A DNA stretch of 64,000 nt from Bathynomus jamesi. Taxonomy: Eukaryota > Arthropoda > Malacostraca > Isopoda > Cirolanidae. A model generated the notes under the pieces. That model worked only from the letters and a program-made list of their open reading frames with translations, had not been told where the DNA came from and ran no database searches. Positions within the stretch are counted from its first letter, which is position 1. Each line of letters begins with the position of its first letter. A program made the position numbers and the translations under genes. This document shows positions 53,250 through 64,000 of this stretch, one piece after another. The DNA is taken from positions 803,501 to 867,500 of the forward strand of contig JAJOZX010000938.1 in NCBI GenBank assembly GCA_023014485.1, in the 5' to 3' direction.

Positions 53250-54466
53250 AGAGTTTCTCCTTATATGCAGATTTCTTCATCCCGGGAAATCTCGGGAATT
53301 CCCGGAAAAATGAAGCCAATTCCCGGGATCCCGTGAAATCCAGGAAATGGTTGTATATTTAAGAGAACGGGTAATTTTTTTTATTGTTCAGTGACAAAAT
53401 ACCTTTTTAGAATTGGGATAACCAATTACTTATGCCTAGATGACCACTTTTGCATTGTAATTCTTGAATTGAGTTTACCAATCAGTGGTAGCTATTTATT
53501 AGTTATTAAACATAATATTTATCATGCGTACTCAGGAAATAAGAATGGTTTCATGTATTATGATGATTTAGTGAGTGACATTAGTATGCCTTTTTAGTTT
53601 TAATGTAGAAAGAATACTGAAAATTATATCTTTCTCTACAATTTTTTAAACTCATTTTTTTTTCTTTTTTGATTCAGAGTTTACTATAAAAGTAGCGAAA
53701 CTGACTAAAATTAAGAAAATGAGCATTTTTATGTACTTTCTTCCCTAAAAATAGCTCATAAAATTAAAATAATTATTTAGGATATTTTTAGCATAAAATG
53801 GAAACAGGTTTAGGATAATTTTAGGCGATTTAGCATAATTTGCAGCAGGTTTAACATAATTTGGCTAAAAGTTTCTGGAAACACTGCAAGAAATTTGCCA
53901 GAACTATTTGACAAAAAGTAGCCCAGCTTTTAAAAAAAAAAAGTAGTAAAATTGAAATTCAATATCACAATTCAAAACAAATAATATTACATTCAAAACA
54001 TCGTACGAAAGTCCTAATTATCGTATATATATGCGATAATTATCGTACGTCTGGCAACGCTGTCTTTGGGTCAGTAAGAAGTTGCATGCAAGATGAGTTG
54101 CCTGCGATCGCTAGATAATATACTGAGACTCGGTTCCTTATATTATACGCAGCACTAGCGACATTCCCTCGGCCAGTTTTTGGACGGGCCCACTTTTAGA
54201 TTGCTCTAAGTTGCTAATGCTAGTAGGTGTTCATTTAAAAAAGCAGAAAAGTAGAATAAAATGTGGTAAATATTATGCAGTTTTCTTTAATTCTACCCAA
54301 GAGCCTTCTAATAACAAAAGAAAAAACAAATAAATCGATAAAAAATAAATTAAGTCATTTTAAAATCCCGGGATTTCCTGGGATATTTGTCCACTTCTCG
54401 GGATTTTCAAATTCAATAAAAACAGCCGGGATTCCTGGATCCCGAGATCCCGGGAAAGAAACCCTA

Positions 54467-54475
<9 letters not shown>
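53250..54475. mobile_element. CCCGGGA-rich element, uninterrupted copy
   Basis: Bounded by TA tracts, ends TTAGAGTTTCTCC... and ...GAAACCCTAA. Both ends carry several CCCGGGA/TCCCGGG phrases. It contains the Polinton empty site AGTGAC (53390-53395). No coding frame. Probably a non-autonomous DNA transposon of about 1.2 kb. Confidence 0.6.
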
Positions 54476-54514
<39 letters not shown>

Positions 54515-54515
<1 letters not shown>

Positions 54516-55864
54516 AACCCCTCCGTCTATGGCCCTGGGTGGTTGGTTCGGATCGACGGGGGTTCTAGTTACGGAGGCAAGCAACGGATATTTCTTCTAT
54601 ATACTTTTCTTCTATAACTTTCTAATTCTTTTCTCTCGCTTTATGGGTCGACACTCTGTTAATTCTTTTCTTTCAATAATACTCTGATACTTCTACTTTC
54701 TTGACTAAATTCCTCTGAAGATAGCCCAACTCGAGGGGGAAAATAAAAAGTTTCTCTTTCTGTAATTTTCTTCTTAAAAATTTACAGGTAGTGGTCTGAA
54801 TTTTACAGGGGTAGAGGTTCGACCTCTTTCGACCATAGCTCAGGCCGGAATCTAAAAATATTAAGGAGGCAAGGGGCCTCTGCCCCCTCCCCGCAGCGAG
54901 GCTGCTAACAAGGGGAGTCTCTTAGCAGTGACCAAAGCAGAGAGCCGTAATGAAGTGTCCTCATTTTACAAATGCATGTATAATATATAAGCCTGAATGT
55001 TGGGGAACGGCAGTTAGAGGTTAAGTTTCCCCCCTTTTAAACACGATCAGATGTTTGAAAGATTCCAATAAAGATTTAAAAAAAAAAATAAATAAAAATA
55101 AAAACTAATCTTATTTTTTTTTGCCACGTCTTCATTTCTGAAGGCGATTTCATTTCATAGTCGTACACAGTACAATTGAAGTACATGACTGAGTACATTT
55201 TTGTTTGGGTTTATTACAATTATGATTTCGATTATGGATTACTTCCCATTCGCTTATGATTGTCCCTTACAGTTCTATTAAAGTACATTCTTACATTATA
55301 TATAGTCATTACATTCAATTATAGTTTCATTGAAGTACATTACGTCGTTACCATTCTTACAGTGTTTTTATATATATATATATATGGTTAGATTATATGG
55401 TTAGATTATATGGTTAGATTATATGGTTAGATTATATGGTTAGATTATATGGTCAGATTACATGGTCAGATTATATGTGGTTATTAGTACAGCACAAGTA
55501 CATGAGACATGACAAGATAATTTATATACAACATAATATGTTATATTACATTTTTAATATGTTATGAATTTGGATCAGAGCGAAAGATGTTGTTTATCTT
55601 AGAAACGTTCAATTCTGCTGTGATTCGCGAATTCGACCACTCAACTACTGTAAGCCTAATGAATGTCTTGTGAGGGTGAACGCACTTAAAAGAAAAAAAT
55701 AAAAAAAATACATGTGGACGTATTTTACATGTAAGTAACAGAATAGGTTGTGTGCGTAATATAGACGCGCGTAAAATATGGACTGATAGGTTGATAGGTA
55801 TCAGTAGACAATAGGTAGGAAACAACATAAATAATGATGTATAGAGAATGAAGTTTTTTTTTTC

Positions 55865-55910
<46 letters not shown>

Positions 55911-56400
55911 AGAATTTACCATACATTCAATACGGAAGATGTCCAAATACTAAACACGTGATTCAGTGTTCAAGGTATGGAAAACGTGAAGAGAATTAAG
56001 TTACTTTATGACGTCATAGTTATTCACATTATGTCATACGTGCAGTATAACTGTAAGTCATTATTAGGGAGGACCTAAAAGAAACGAATTAAAGACAGAG
56101 TGGGTATCAAGGACTAAGAAGCACAACTACTGGTTCCAATCCTCTTATATGCAATGCGTATGTATAATCTAGGGTCGAGGGTGAGATGCAAGACAATCAT
56201 AATTAATTATAATAACTTCTATAATAAATGAAAATGGATACGACTAAACCATAGGTATGGTAGATCGTAGGGTTTTGACACGAACAAAAATAGGAAGCCA
56301 CAAGTAAAATTATTATCCAAACTCGCGTTAAGCGATTTGGGTTCTTATGTAAAAATGAATATTGATTATTCATTGTCCATTTTTACATATATAATTATAT
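54515..56400. other. right-arm-specific insertion, unidentified
   Basis: About 1.9 kb bounded by TA tracts and absent from the left arm. Contains GTTAACCCCTCCGTCTATGG at one end, a 13-bp tandem repeat (ATATGGTTAGATT, about 7 copies, 55380-55480), and an (ATT)n run (55867-55910). A GC-rich clause (GGGGCCTCTGCCCCCTCCCC) is near 54868. No coding frame or terminal repeat that I can identify. Confidence 0.5.
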
Positions 56401-56544
56401 ATATATATATATATATATATACTGTATATATTATATATATTTTTTAACTGCAAACAACACACAGTATAATTAATGTAAAGAACGACGCTTGTGTAGAAGA
56501 GCGTTCCGCACAAGATGAGGAGAGAGAACGAATAAATGAAAAAT

Positions 56545-56620
56545 GAGGTGCCTTCCGGGAATCGAACCCGGGATCATCCGATTGCCGGTCAGATATGCTA
56601 TCCACTACACCAAGGACCTC
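56545..56620 (-). repeat. tRNA-like SINE head, right-arm copy
   Basis: Mirror of 15625-15700 with a few substitutions (AAGGCACCTC instead of TAGGTACCTC at the 3' end). Box A and box B are intact. The SINE body follows on the minus strand to about 56440. Confidence 0.6.
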
Positions 56621-57040
56621 GAACAATCAGAAGTCGTAATTCTCCTACATACGAGTAGAAACCAATACCATGAGGGGGCACCTTCACATGCCGTACATAT
56701 ATACATTTTAACTGCAAACAACACCGTATAATTAATGTAAAGAACGCCGCTTGTGTAGAAGAGCGTTCCGCACATATAGTATATATGTAGCGGACCGACA
56801 AGAAATAGACTAACAAGTAGACAGACAAATTCTTCCTTCCACGCCATCATCAAACATTCTTGGAAGACACACGTGTTCAAGGAATCCGAAACAATGTAAA
56901 CGTCTGTTTCTTCTCAAGGCCCGCGAAAGCAAGCCCTTATCAACTAAAGGACGCGTGGAAGGCGTCTCAAGATATGGCGCGAAAGTCCACGTCACATAGA
57001 CTATATAAGCGGGATTCCACTGATATTCATCCTCACTCTA

Positions 57041-57665
57041 AATCGATTTATCATTTATTTAAATACAAGGATATTATTCCTACACTTCTTAAATCATCCA
57101 TAGTTTACCAATACAAGTGTGACCGACCACTGTATGGGGTCATATATAGATAAAACTAAAAGACATTTAAAGTCTCGTATTTACGAACATCTCGGTAAAT
57201 TGGTCCGTACAAATTTACCTCTTGGCAAACCACCTAATTCTCTCATACGTAACCACTCGCATAACAATAACAACCCAATTTCACAGTCTAATTTCGCCGT
57301 ACTTGCCGCCGGAAGTTCTGACCTTAAGCTCAAAATTATGGAATCTTTGGTTATTTATAAATTAAAACCAGACCTAAATTCTGATGAATCATCGATAGAT
57401 CTGCTATGTTTTGGTTAAGGTACTAGTTTATTTTATTTATTTACCTTTCAGTTTAAATGCTTTTATATTTTTCCTAGCTACTTTTTATAATTGTAACTTT
57501 TTAACTTCACATTTATTTACCTTTTAGTTTTAATGTTTTACATTTTCTTAGCTACTGTTTATAATTTTTAACTTTATTTTAAACTGTTATTAAGCAATTT
57601 GTATTTTGTATGTGATTTGGCACTTTATTGTTTTAGCCCTGAAGATGGAATTAGTGCATTCCGAA
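57041..57665 (+). mobile_element. Penelope-like retroelement, 3' fragment
   Basis: Only the end of the open frame and the 3' region remain. It abuts the inverted-duplication arm on one side and the second Polinton fragment at about 57670 on the other. The 3' end carries CCTGAAGATGGAATTAGTGC then ATTCCGAAACG, a phrase I associate with Penelope 3' ends. Confidence 0.65.
57061..57418 (+). pseudogene. Penelope GIY-YIG endonuclease domain
   Basis: SSIVYQYKCD, a frameshift near 57120, then SYIDKTKRHLKSRIYEHLG (YIG-like block plus catalytic Arg), LIRNHSHNNN, and IMESLVIYKLKPDLN (catalytic Glu and LKPxLN end). This is the uri-type endonuclease fused C-terminally to the reverse transcriptase in Penelope elements. 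The reverse transcriptase is absent. One frameshift. Confidence 0.75.
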
Positions 57666-57679
57666 ACGTTGGTACTATT

Positions 57680-60600
57680 AAGCACACTAGATCTTTCAAC
57701 GAGTCAAAGTTAACGACTCGTCGGTTCGCCTGATTAAGCATGATACCTTTAGCCTTCACGACATATTTCATATCCTCCTCCACCCTCACCCGTACCCCAT
57801 ACGTTTTTGGATCTGTTGAGACATAAGAGTCGGCGTAAGCGATGTCTCCATACTCATGCTTGATCTCATCAGTCAACTCTCCGAGGAATTCACCAATAGA
57901 CGGCATGTATTCACCCTCCCTCGCTGTGAATATCACACTATCTGTGTTGGCGTACAGAACCCTCCGCCCAATAGAATGTAATAGACCACAAATTGTGATG
58001 CGTGCGTATGCCGTTGTGAAGCTGGCTACAGGTATGTTTGTTACACATCATGTGTCTGTGACCAGTTCGGTAATAATGTACGTTATTATATACGTATTAC
58101 CTCCATTCACGATCTCCATGACCTATTCTTTATCGAGAGCGTTGGCATAATCCCACAGCTCGTTATAACTTTGGACTTGGTGAACGTTCCCTTTGCCTGT
58201 ATTCTGTGCAAATTTTCCCCAAAGACTAGTTAGACACAACTTTGCACTAAAGTGCTTGCCTGGGTTCTTTACAATTTTGGAACGGTCAAATTGTATCCTT
58301 TCACGGTCACGGTAACGTTGAATATAAGCCGATTTTACATCTTCGGTATCACCCCCGCGGATTCCCTGATGCTTCTACCTTATCCTTCAAAAAAGTGTTT
58401 ATATATGGCGAGAAAAGGTTGGGTAGCTTCTGAAACCTTCACACGTCATATATCTTCAATATTTTGTAGCCATGACGAATGGCTAAGGACAGCTCAAGGC
58501 TTGTATATCCACCTCTGATCTTAAGCTGGTTGGTTGTGTGATTACAAGTCCCATTGTTCTCCTCTCCGCACTTCACGCACAGGGGAAACATGAGCTTGTG
58601 ATCTATAACGACGGGTAAGTTCGGCATCTATAAATCGCGAGAAGGGAGCACGTCTACGAAAGAAAGACCGAAATAGTTCTTGTTCAAATTTGCTGAGAAT
58701 TCCTCGATGGTGGGCAGAGCTGGTCCTACCAGTTTTTCAGGTGCACCTACGGGATACGGATTGTTCTTTATCACGAAAGGGTATAAAGATAAGAAGTCGT
58801 AGTAATGGAGTTTCACGCCCTCCGTACGTGGAAAGTATAGCTTTAAGGTATTTGTACGCCTTCCGAACAAGCTATCCCCGCATTTGAGAGGATTCAACAC
58901 CATTGAACGCTTGATCGTGTTTCTCTCTCCAAGGTACTGTCCATCTGTTTCCATCCGTGCATCATACTCATGCTCCCATAAGATCTTGTGAGTGAACTGG
59001 GTGCCTATAAGCTGATCGCGGGTGCGGGTCCATGCAAGACTTTCGGCAGGAGATCTACCGTGGATATCCAACGATTCCGCACTCAGGACGGAGACATCCG
59101 TGCTACCAACAGCCGTTAAAGGAGTACACAGTCTTCTCACCAGTGGCACGGTTTTCGCTTAGACCATCAACCCAAAAAACACGACCATTAACCTTAATCG
59201 GTGCTTCCCCCGTGTTGCGGGCATGCTTAATTTATACATCTGTCTGCCGCTGTATGTGTATGAGCCAGTAAATAGACTTATGCCCATAACTGCGAGGGTT
59301 GTTTCTGTGAATGACGACTAAGGTGTCTTTGGCATGAAATTGTTCTTGAACACCGTAAAGCACAATGAGGCAATCGTGGTTGCGACTTGCAACGGATCGC
59401 ATTTGAAACGGTCTATGTACATCCTTCTAAAGGCCTGGAAACATATCTAAGTACGCGCACATCAGTCACGCAATAACGCTCACATTCATCAGCTATATTA
59501 TAAGGATTAGATTCATTAAAAGTGTTGTAGTAGCGGTCAAAATCTTCACGTTCACCTGTACTCATACATTCATAGTTAAAGTAATGTTCGGGTGGAGGCA
59601 ATCCTACGTAATTTAAAATATCGCTAGTGAGGAAAGTGTAAGGAAAATACCCTTTAAAACTTCGGCGGCTACGCCCATTACCTTAGTAACTTGGCTAATT
59701 TATAAGGTGTGAAATAATAGTGTTTTTAAACTGAACATTACCTCTTATTTGCATCTATATAAGTTTGTTTCCTCTTTTCAAGAGATCACCTATAAATATC
59801 TCAGATGACTCGTGCTGAAGCAGCTCCTTATAAAGGAACTGTGTGTCATATTTTGCCCGTTATCGGCAAAGATATACACAGTCATTTTTTAGAATTGACA
59901 ATATAGTACACAAAGGGTTTCACGAGACTATCGTGTGCAGTAGTTTTAAAAACGTTTGTACGTTTACCATATTTGTGACACTCATGACACTCGACTTCCA
60001 TGTCACTCATCGCAGATAGTCTGGCTTACGAGTAGATGTGGGATAACCTCTTTGGTTTCAGCAAACGTATATGTTTCTAAATCGTAGTACACAGTTATAC
60101 AAGGTCTATTTTTAGGCTTAGCGTCTTTCATATAACATAGATGCTTTGCTCGATCCGCCTTATATTTTTCATGGCATGTAGAACAGTGAATTTCATCACA
60201 TTTATGCATGAATTTCCCCCAATTTTCTATCATATGAAACATGCCACATTCACAGATTCTCATTTTCCATTTTCCTTCACGTGCCAATTGATTTATGGAA
60301 CTCAAAACAGTTATTATTGAAAAAATGTACGTCTACACACATTACAATCCTTCTTCTCAGGTTCAACTACACGACTTTCACATTTGGAGCTTTTACACTG
60401 CTCTCATGCCATGTGGCAATCCTTGCAATGTTTCACTATATCTTCCGCAAACTCGAAACACCTCTTACACAAATCATGATGCCTTCCATATTTTCGACTT
60501 TTATCATAACTCTCTTAAAGAACCTTTATATTACTTATGAGGAGATACGTTGCTCCTGACAGTCCTAAAGTAAGTAGGGGCCTTGTACGATCTCCCAAAC

Positions 60601-61605
60601 AGCTTTTGAAAACGCACACAGTCCTACGACAATCATCCATTCCAAATACAACTAAACGAACATTCATTTCCTCCTCTACCCTTCTCAGCTCTTCAGGACC
60701 CATATCACAGTCAAACTCAAGCTTGCAATTTGAAGCTAGTTTACGGTCTCGCTGCACAACCGTAGGCAACCAAATGTTGGGGCCCGCTTACTTACCACAG
60801 TAAACATATGAGTTAAGAGTAAAAGGTGTGGCATTATGACCCGCAACACGGAATACACGGTCAATATCTACCGTGAAGTTGTCCATAGTGAAGGCTGTAC
60901 TACTTTGAGAGGCCTGCGTTATAAGTCGTAATATATATTCTATATCTACAGCAGCCAAGCGTCTGAATGGTATTACTACCCAAAAATCTTCTACATCTCC
61001 GTCATCTGACCTGAACCTGAAGGACAGCCTCGTCCTGCCTTTACGTTTGTCGCGGTTCTGAAAGGCAAACTCCACAAACACGGTTTGCGACGCGTAGTTG
61101 AACGTATTAACACCACTGCTATACATGGATCGAGGGTCAACCCTGACTACGTACCAATTTCTAATCTGGGCAGGGATGGGGGTGGCGGTGCGCACCAACT
61201 CGATTGTTATGCCATCCTCTGCCGAACGAGAAGATGCTGCTGTTGAGGAGGATGTACCCGGAATTGAATAGAAATATGGGGACGTATTTTTATTTGAGGA
61301 AGGAGCTATTGTGGGGTTGTGTCTTAAGTCGTAGAAGGTGGGGGCTCTATTACTGGGAGTCCAACAACCGGTGCTCTCGTGGCACGCTTTATACCTGACT
61401 TGGAAGGCTCTTCATCATACTTCCACTTTGAATTGTCGCGTGGTGATGCTACTGGTGTCGCTGGTGTGGGCTCGTCAGCGGGTATGGAGTCTGCAACCAC
61501 AACAACACCGTCATTGGGATCGCCTGTAATATCGATGATGGGCACATGATGCTGTACCTCTTCGAGATTCACGGTACTGAGGAAGAAGAAGAAAAACAAG
61601 ATTAT
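57680..61605 (-). pseudogene. polB: Polinton DNA polymerase B, second copy, heavily decayed
   Basis: From 61605 down: N-terminal region after a splice-acceptor-like site; zinc region; Exo I YYDLETYTF; degenerate Exo II; YCVTDVRVL (Exo III) near 59480; motif A YYDFLSLYPFV near 58790; motif B SLWGKFAQ near 58220. Motif C reads YANTDS (57937-57954), so the first Asp of the usual YADTDS is Asn. The C-terminal part (57625-57936) reads EYGDIAYADSYVSTDPKTYG. Many shifts and stops. Inactive. Confidence 0.88.
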
Positions 61606-61954
61606 AAGAATATAATCTACAGATCTACAGAAGCTAAGGCTAACAAAGACCCTAAGATCCACTCTAAGGTTAGCCCGAGAGAAAGGAAAGAGTAGTGGGT
61701 TAAGAGAAGAGAAGAGAATAAGGGGTTAAGTAAGGAGGAACACCTATCACTCGTGGGTTAACATTCATTCATAAAAAGAGAAAAAAGACTCCCCATCATC
61801 ATCCGCCGGCCACTGCCGACAAGTCAGAAAAATAGTCGGAGAAAATAGGAGAGGGGTGAAAGATGAAAAGAAATAAAATAAGAACGCTTAAAAACCATGC
61901 AAACACAGTCTTAACTCACTGTCATACCATGCAAACTACAAACATGCAAGAAAA
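60070..61954. repeat. 1887-bp tandem duplication, copy 1
   Basis: Covers the zinc region, N-terminal domain and 5' flank of the second polymerase B. Nearly identical to 61957-63841, with only a handful of substitutions visible. Confidence 0.95.
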
Positions 61955-61956
61955 CG

Positions 61957-63841
61957 TATGTTTCTAAATCGTAGTACACAGTTATACAAGGTCTATTTTT
62001 AGGCTTAGCGTCTTTCATATAACATAGATGCTTTGCTCGATCCGCCTTATATTTTTCATGGCATGTAGAACAGTGAATTTCATCACATTTATGCATGAAT
62101 TTCCCCCAATTTTCTATCATATGAAACATGCCACATTCACAGATTCTCATTTTCCATTTTCCTTCACGTGCCAATTGATTTATGGAACTCAAAACAGTTA
62201 TTATTGAAAAAATGTACGTCTACACACATTACAATCCTTCTTCTCAGGTTCAACTACACGACTTTCACATTTGGAGCTTTTACACTGCTCTCATGCCATG
62301 TGGCAATCCTTGCAATGTTTCACTATATCTTCCGCAAACTCGAAACACCTCTTACACAAATCATGATGCCTTCCATATTTTCGACTTTTATCATAACTCT
62401 CTTAAAGAACCTTTATATTACTTATGAGGAGATACGTTGCTCCTGACAGTCCTAAAGAAAGTAGGGGCCTTGTACGATCTCCCAAACAGCTTTTGAAAAC
62501 GCACACAGTCCTACGACAATCATCCATTCCAAATACAACTAAACGAACATTCATTTCCTCCTCTACCCTTCTCAGCTCTTCAGGACCCATATCACAGTCA
62601 AACTCAAGCTTGCAATCTGAAGCTAGTTTACGGTCTCGCTGCACAACCGTAGGCAACCAAATGTTGGGGCCCGCTTACTTACCACAGTAAACATATGAGT
62701 TAAGAGTAAAAGGTGTGGCATTATGACCCGCAACACGGAATACACGGTCAATATCTACCGTGAAGTTGTCCATAGTGAAGGCTGTACTACTTTGAGAGGC
62801 CTGCGTTATAAGTCGTAATATATATTCTATATCTACAGCAGCCAAGCGTCTGAATGGTATTACTACCCAAAAATCTTCTACATCTCCGTCATCTGACCCG
62901 AACCTGAAGGACAGCCTCGTCCTGCCTTTACGTTTGTCGCGGTTCTGAAAGGCAAACTCCACAAACACAGTTTGCGACGCGTAGTTGAACGTATTAACAC
63001 CACTGCTATACATGGATCGAGGGTCAACCCTGACTACGTACCAATTTCTAGTCTGGGCAGGGATGGGGGTGGCGGTGCGCACCAACTCGATTGTTATGCC
63101 ATCCTCTGCCGAACGAGAAGATGCTGCTGTTGAGGAGGATGTACCCGGAATTGAATAGAAATATGGGGACGTATTTTTATTTGAGGAAGGAGCTATTGTG
63201 GGGTTGTGTCTTAAGTCGTAGAAGGTGGGGGCTCTATTACTGGGAGTCCAACAACCGGTGCTCTCGTGGCACGCTTTATACCTGACTTGGAAGGCTCTTC
63301 ATCATACTTCCACTTTGAATTGTCGCGTGGTGATGCTACTGGTGTCGCTGGTGTGGGCTCGTCAGCGGGTATGGAGTCTGCAACCACGACAACACCGTCA
63401 TTGGGATCGCCTGTAATATCGATGATGGGCACATGATGCTGTACCTCTTCGAGATTCACGGTACTGAGGAAGAAGAAGAAAAACAAGATTATAAGAATAT
63501 AATCTACAGATCTACAGAAGCTAAGGCTAACAAAGACCCTAAGATCCACTCTAAGGTTAGCCCGAGAGAAAGGAAAGAGTAGTGGGTTAAGAGAAGAGAA
63601 GAGAATAAGGGGTTAAGTAAGGAGGAACACCTATCACTCGTGGGTTAACATTCATTCATAAAAAGAGAAAAAAGACTCCCCATCATCATCCGCCGGCCAC
63701 TGCCGACAAGTCAGAAAAATAGTCGGAGAAAATAGGAGAGGGGTGAAAGATGAAAAGAAATAAAATAAGAACGCTTAAAAACCATGCAAACACAGTCTTA
63801 ACTCACTGTCATACCATGCAAACTACAAACATGCAAGAAAA
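61957..63841. repeat. 1887-bp tandem duplication, copy 2
   Basis: Same order and orientation as copy 1 at a constant offset of 1887. The junction is at TATG/AAGAAAA with at most a few bases of shared sequence. It contains a second copy of the polymerase N-terminal frames (62402-62656, 62675-63085, 63211-63549, minus strand) and the splice-acceptor-like site near 63457. Confidence 0.95.
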
Positions 63842-64000
63842 GAGAGTTACAGACATGCAAAGTAAGGAGATAAGAAAAAAAAAGTAGGTAAAGTTAAACA
63901 AAAAGTGGGTTAGTTTACGATACGACCTACATCTACGTTCGTGTTAGTCTAATTTTTTTTTTTTTTATTGCTGGCATCACAAGCTGGCATGTCACAAGCT
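63842..64000. other. Polinton 5' flank, no feature recognised
   Basis: AT-rich with a poly-T run at about 63951-63967 and a short direct repeat (GCTGGCAT, CACAAGCT, twice). Cut by the window end. Confidence 0.4.

Larger units (their letters stand above)
57670..64000. mobile_element. second Polinton, polymerase-region fragment
   Basis: About 6.3 kb homologous to the polymerase part of the first Polinton in the same orientation. It is cut at 57670 by the Penelope fragment and runs to the window end. It lacks the piggyBac, keeps the 3' part of polymerase missing in copy 1, and has a tandem duplication of its 5' part. No terminal repeat or virion gene is seen. Confidence 0.85.

Noticed and set aside
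60281..60803. Plus-strand frames of 81-92 codons repeated at 62168-62690
   Set aside because: Antisense shadows of polymerase B that recur only because of the 1887-bp tandem duplication.

Overview
This window is repeat-rich, intron-poor, AT-rich eukaryotic DNA, almost certainly from an invertebrate and most likely an arthropod. The evidence is the mixture of elements: Polinton/Maverick, piggyBac, Merlin, Tc1/mariner, hAT, CR1/jockey-type LINEs, a Penelope fragment and a tRNA-like SINE, plus long TA, GA and CA microsatellites. I see no bacterial operon, no CRISPR array and no convincing single-copy host gene. Nearly every long reading frame belongs to a mobile element.

Layout. 0-4.8 kb: a Merlin remnant (269-838), a mariner deletion derivative (854-1611), a 5S-rRNA-like sequence (about 2288-2391) and a 202-bp palindromic MITE (3551-3752). 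About 4.8-12.4 kb: a decayed non-LTR retrotransposon with a 2A-like motif, split by a 4-kb hAT element (8348-12382). 12.4-14.6 kb: short tandem duplications. 14.6-57.0 kb: a very large imperfect inverted duplication. The left arm is 14598-44319, the right arm about 57040-48551, and the spacer about 4.2 kb. The arms gained different insertions after duplication, so one arm often preserves the empty target site of an element present in the other.

The central object is an 18.7-kb Polinton (18568-37238) inserted in the left arm. It has long terminal inverted repeats and 6-bp target duplications, and its uninterrupted target lies in the right arm at 53390-53395. The minus-strand block carries a protein-primed DNA polymerase B and three small genes. 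The plus-strand block carries a packaging ATPase, two small proteins, a chromodomain integrase, a putative minor capsid protein, a basic core-like protein, a major capsid candidate and an adenain-like protease. The capsid and protease side looks largely open. The replication side is broken by frameshifts, a piggyBac insertion at TTAA, and truncation before the last polymerase catalytic motif. The ATPase, integrase and two small genes also carry lesions.

57.0-64.0 kb: a Penelope GIY-YIG fragment, then a second, more decayed Polinton polymerase region lacking the piggyBac. Its 5' part is tandemly duplicated with a 1887-bp period. Comparing the two Polinton copies locates individual lesions and shows a conserved splice-acceptor-like site at the polymerase 5' end.

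Assignments rest on reading motifs by eye. No database search was run.
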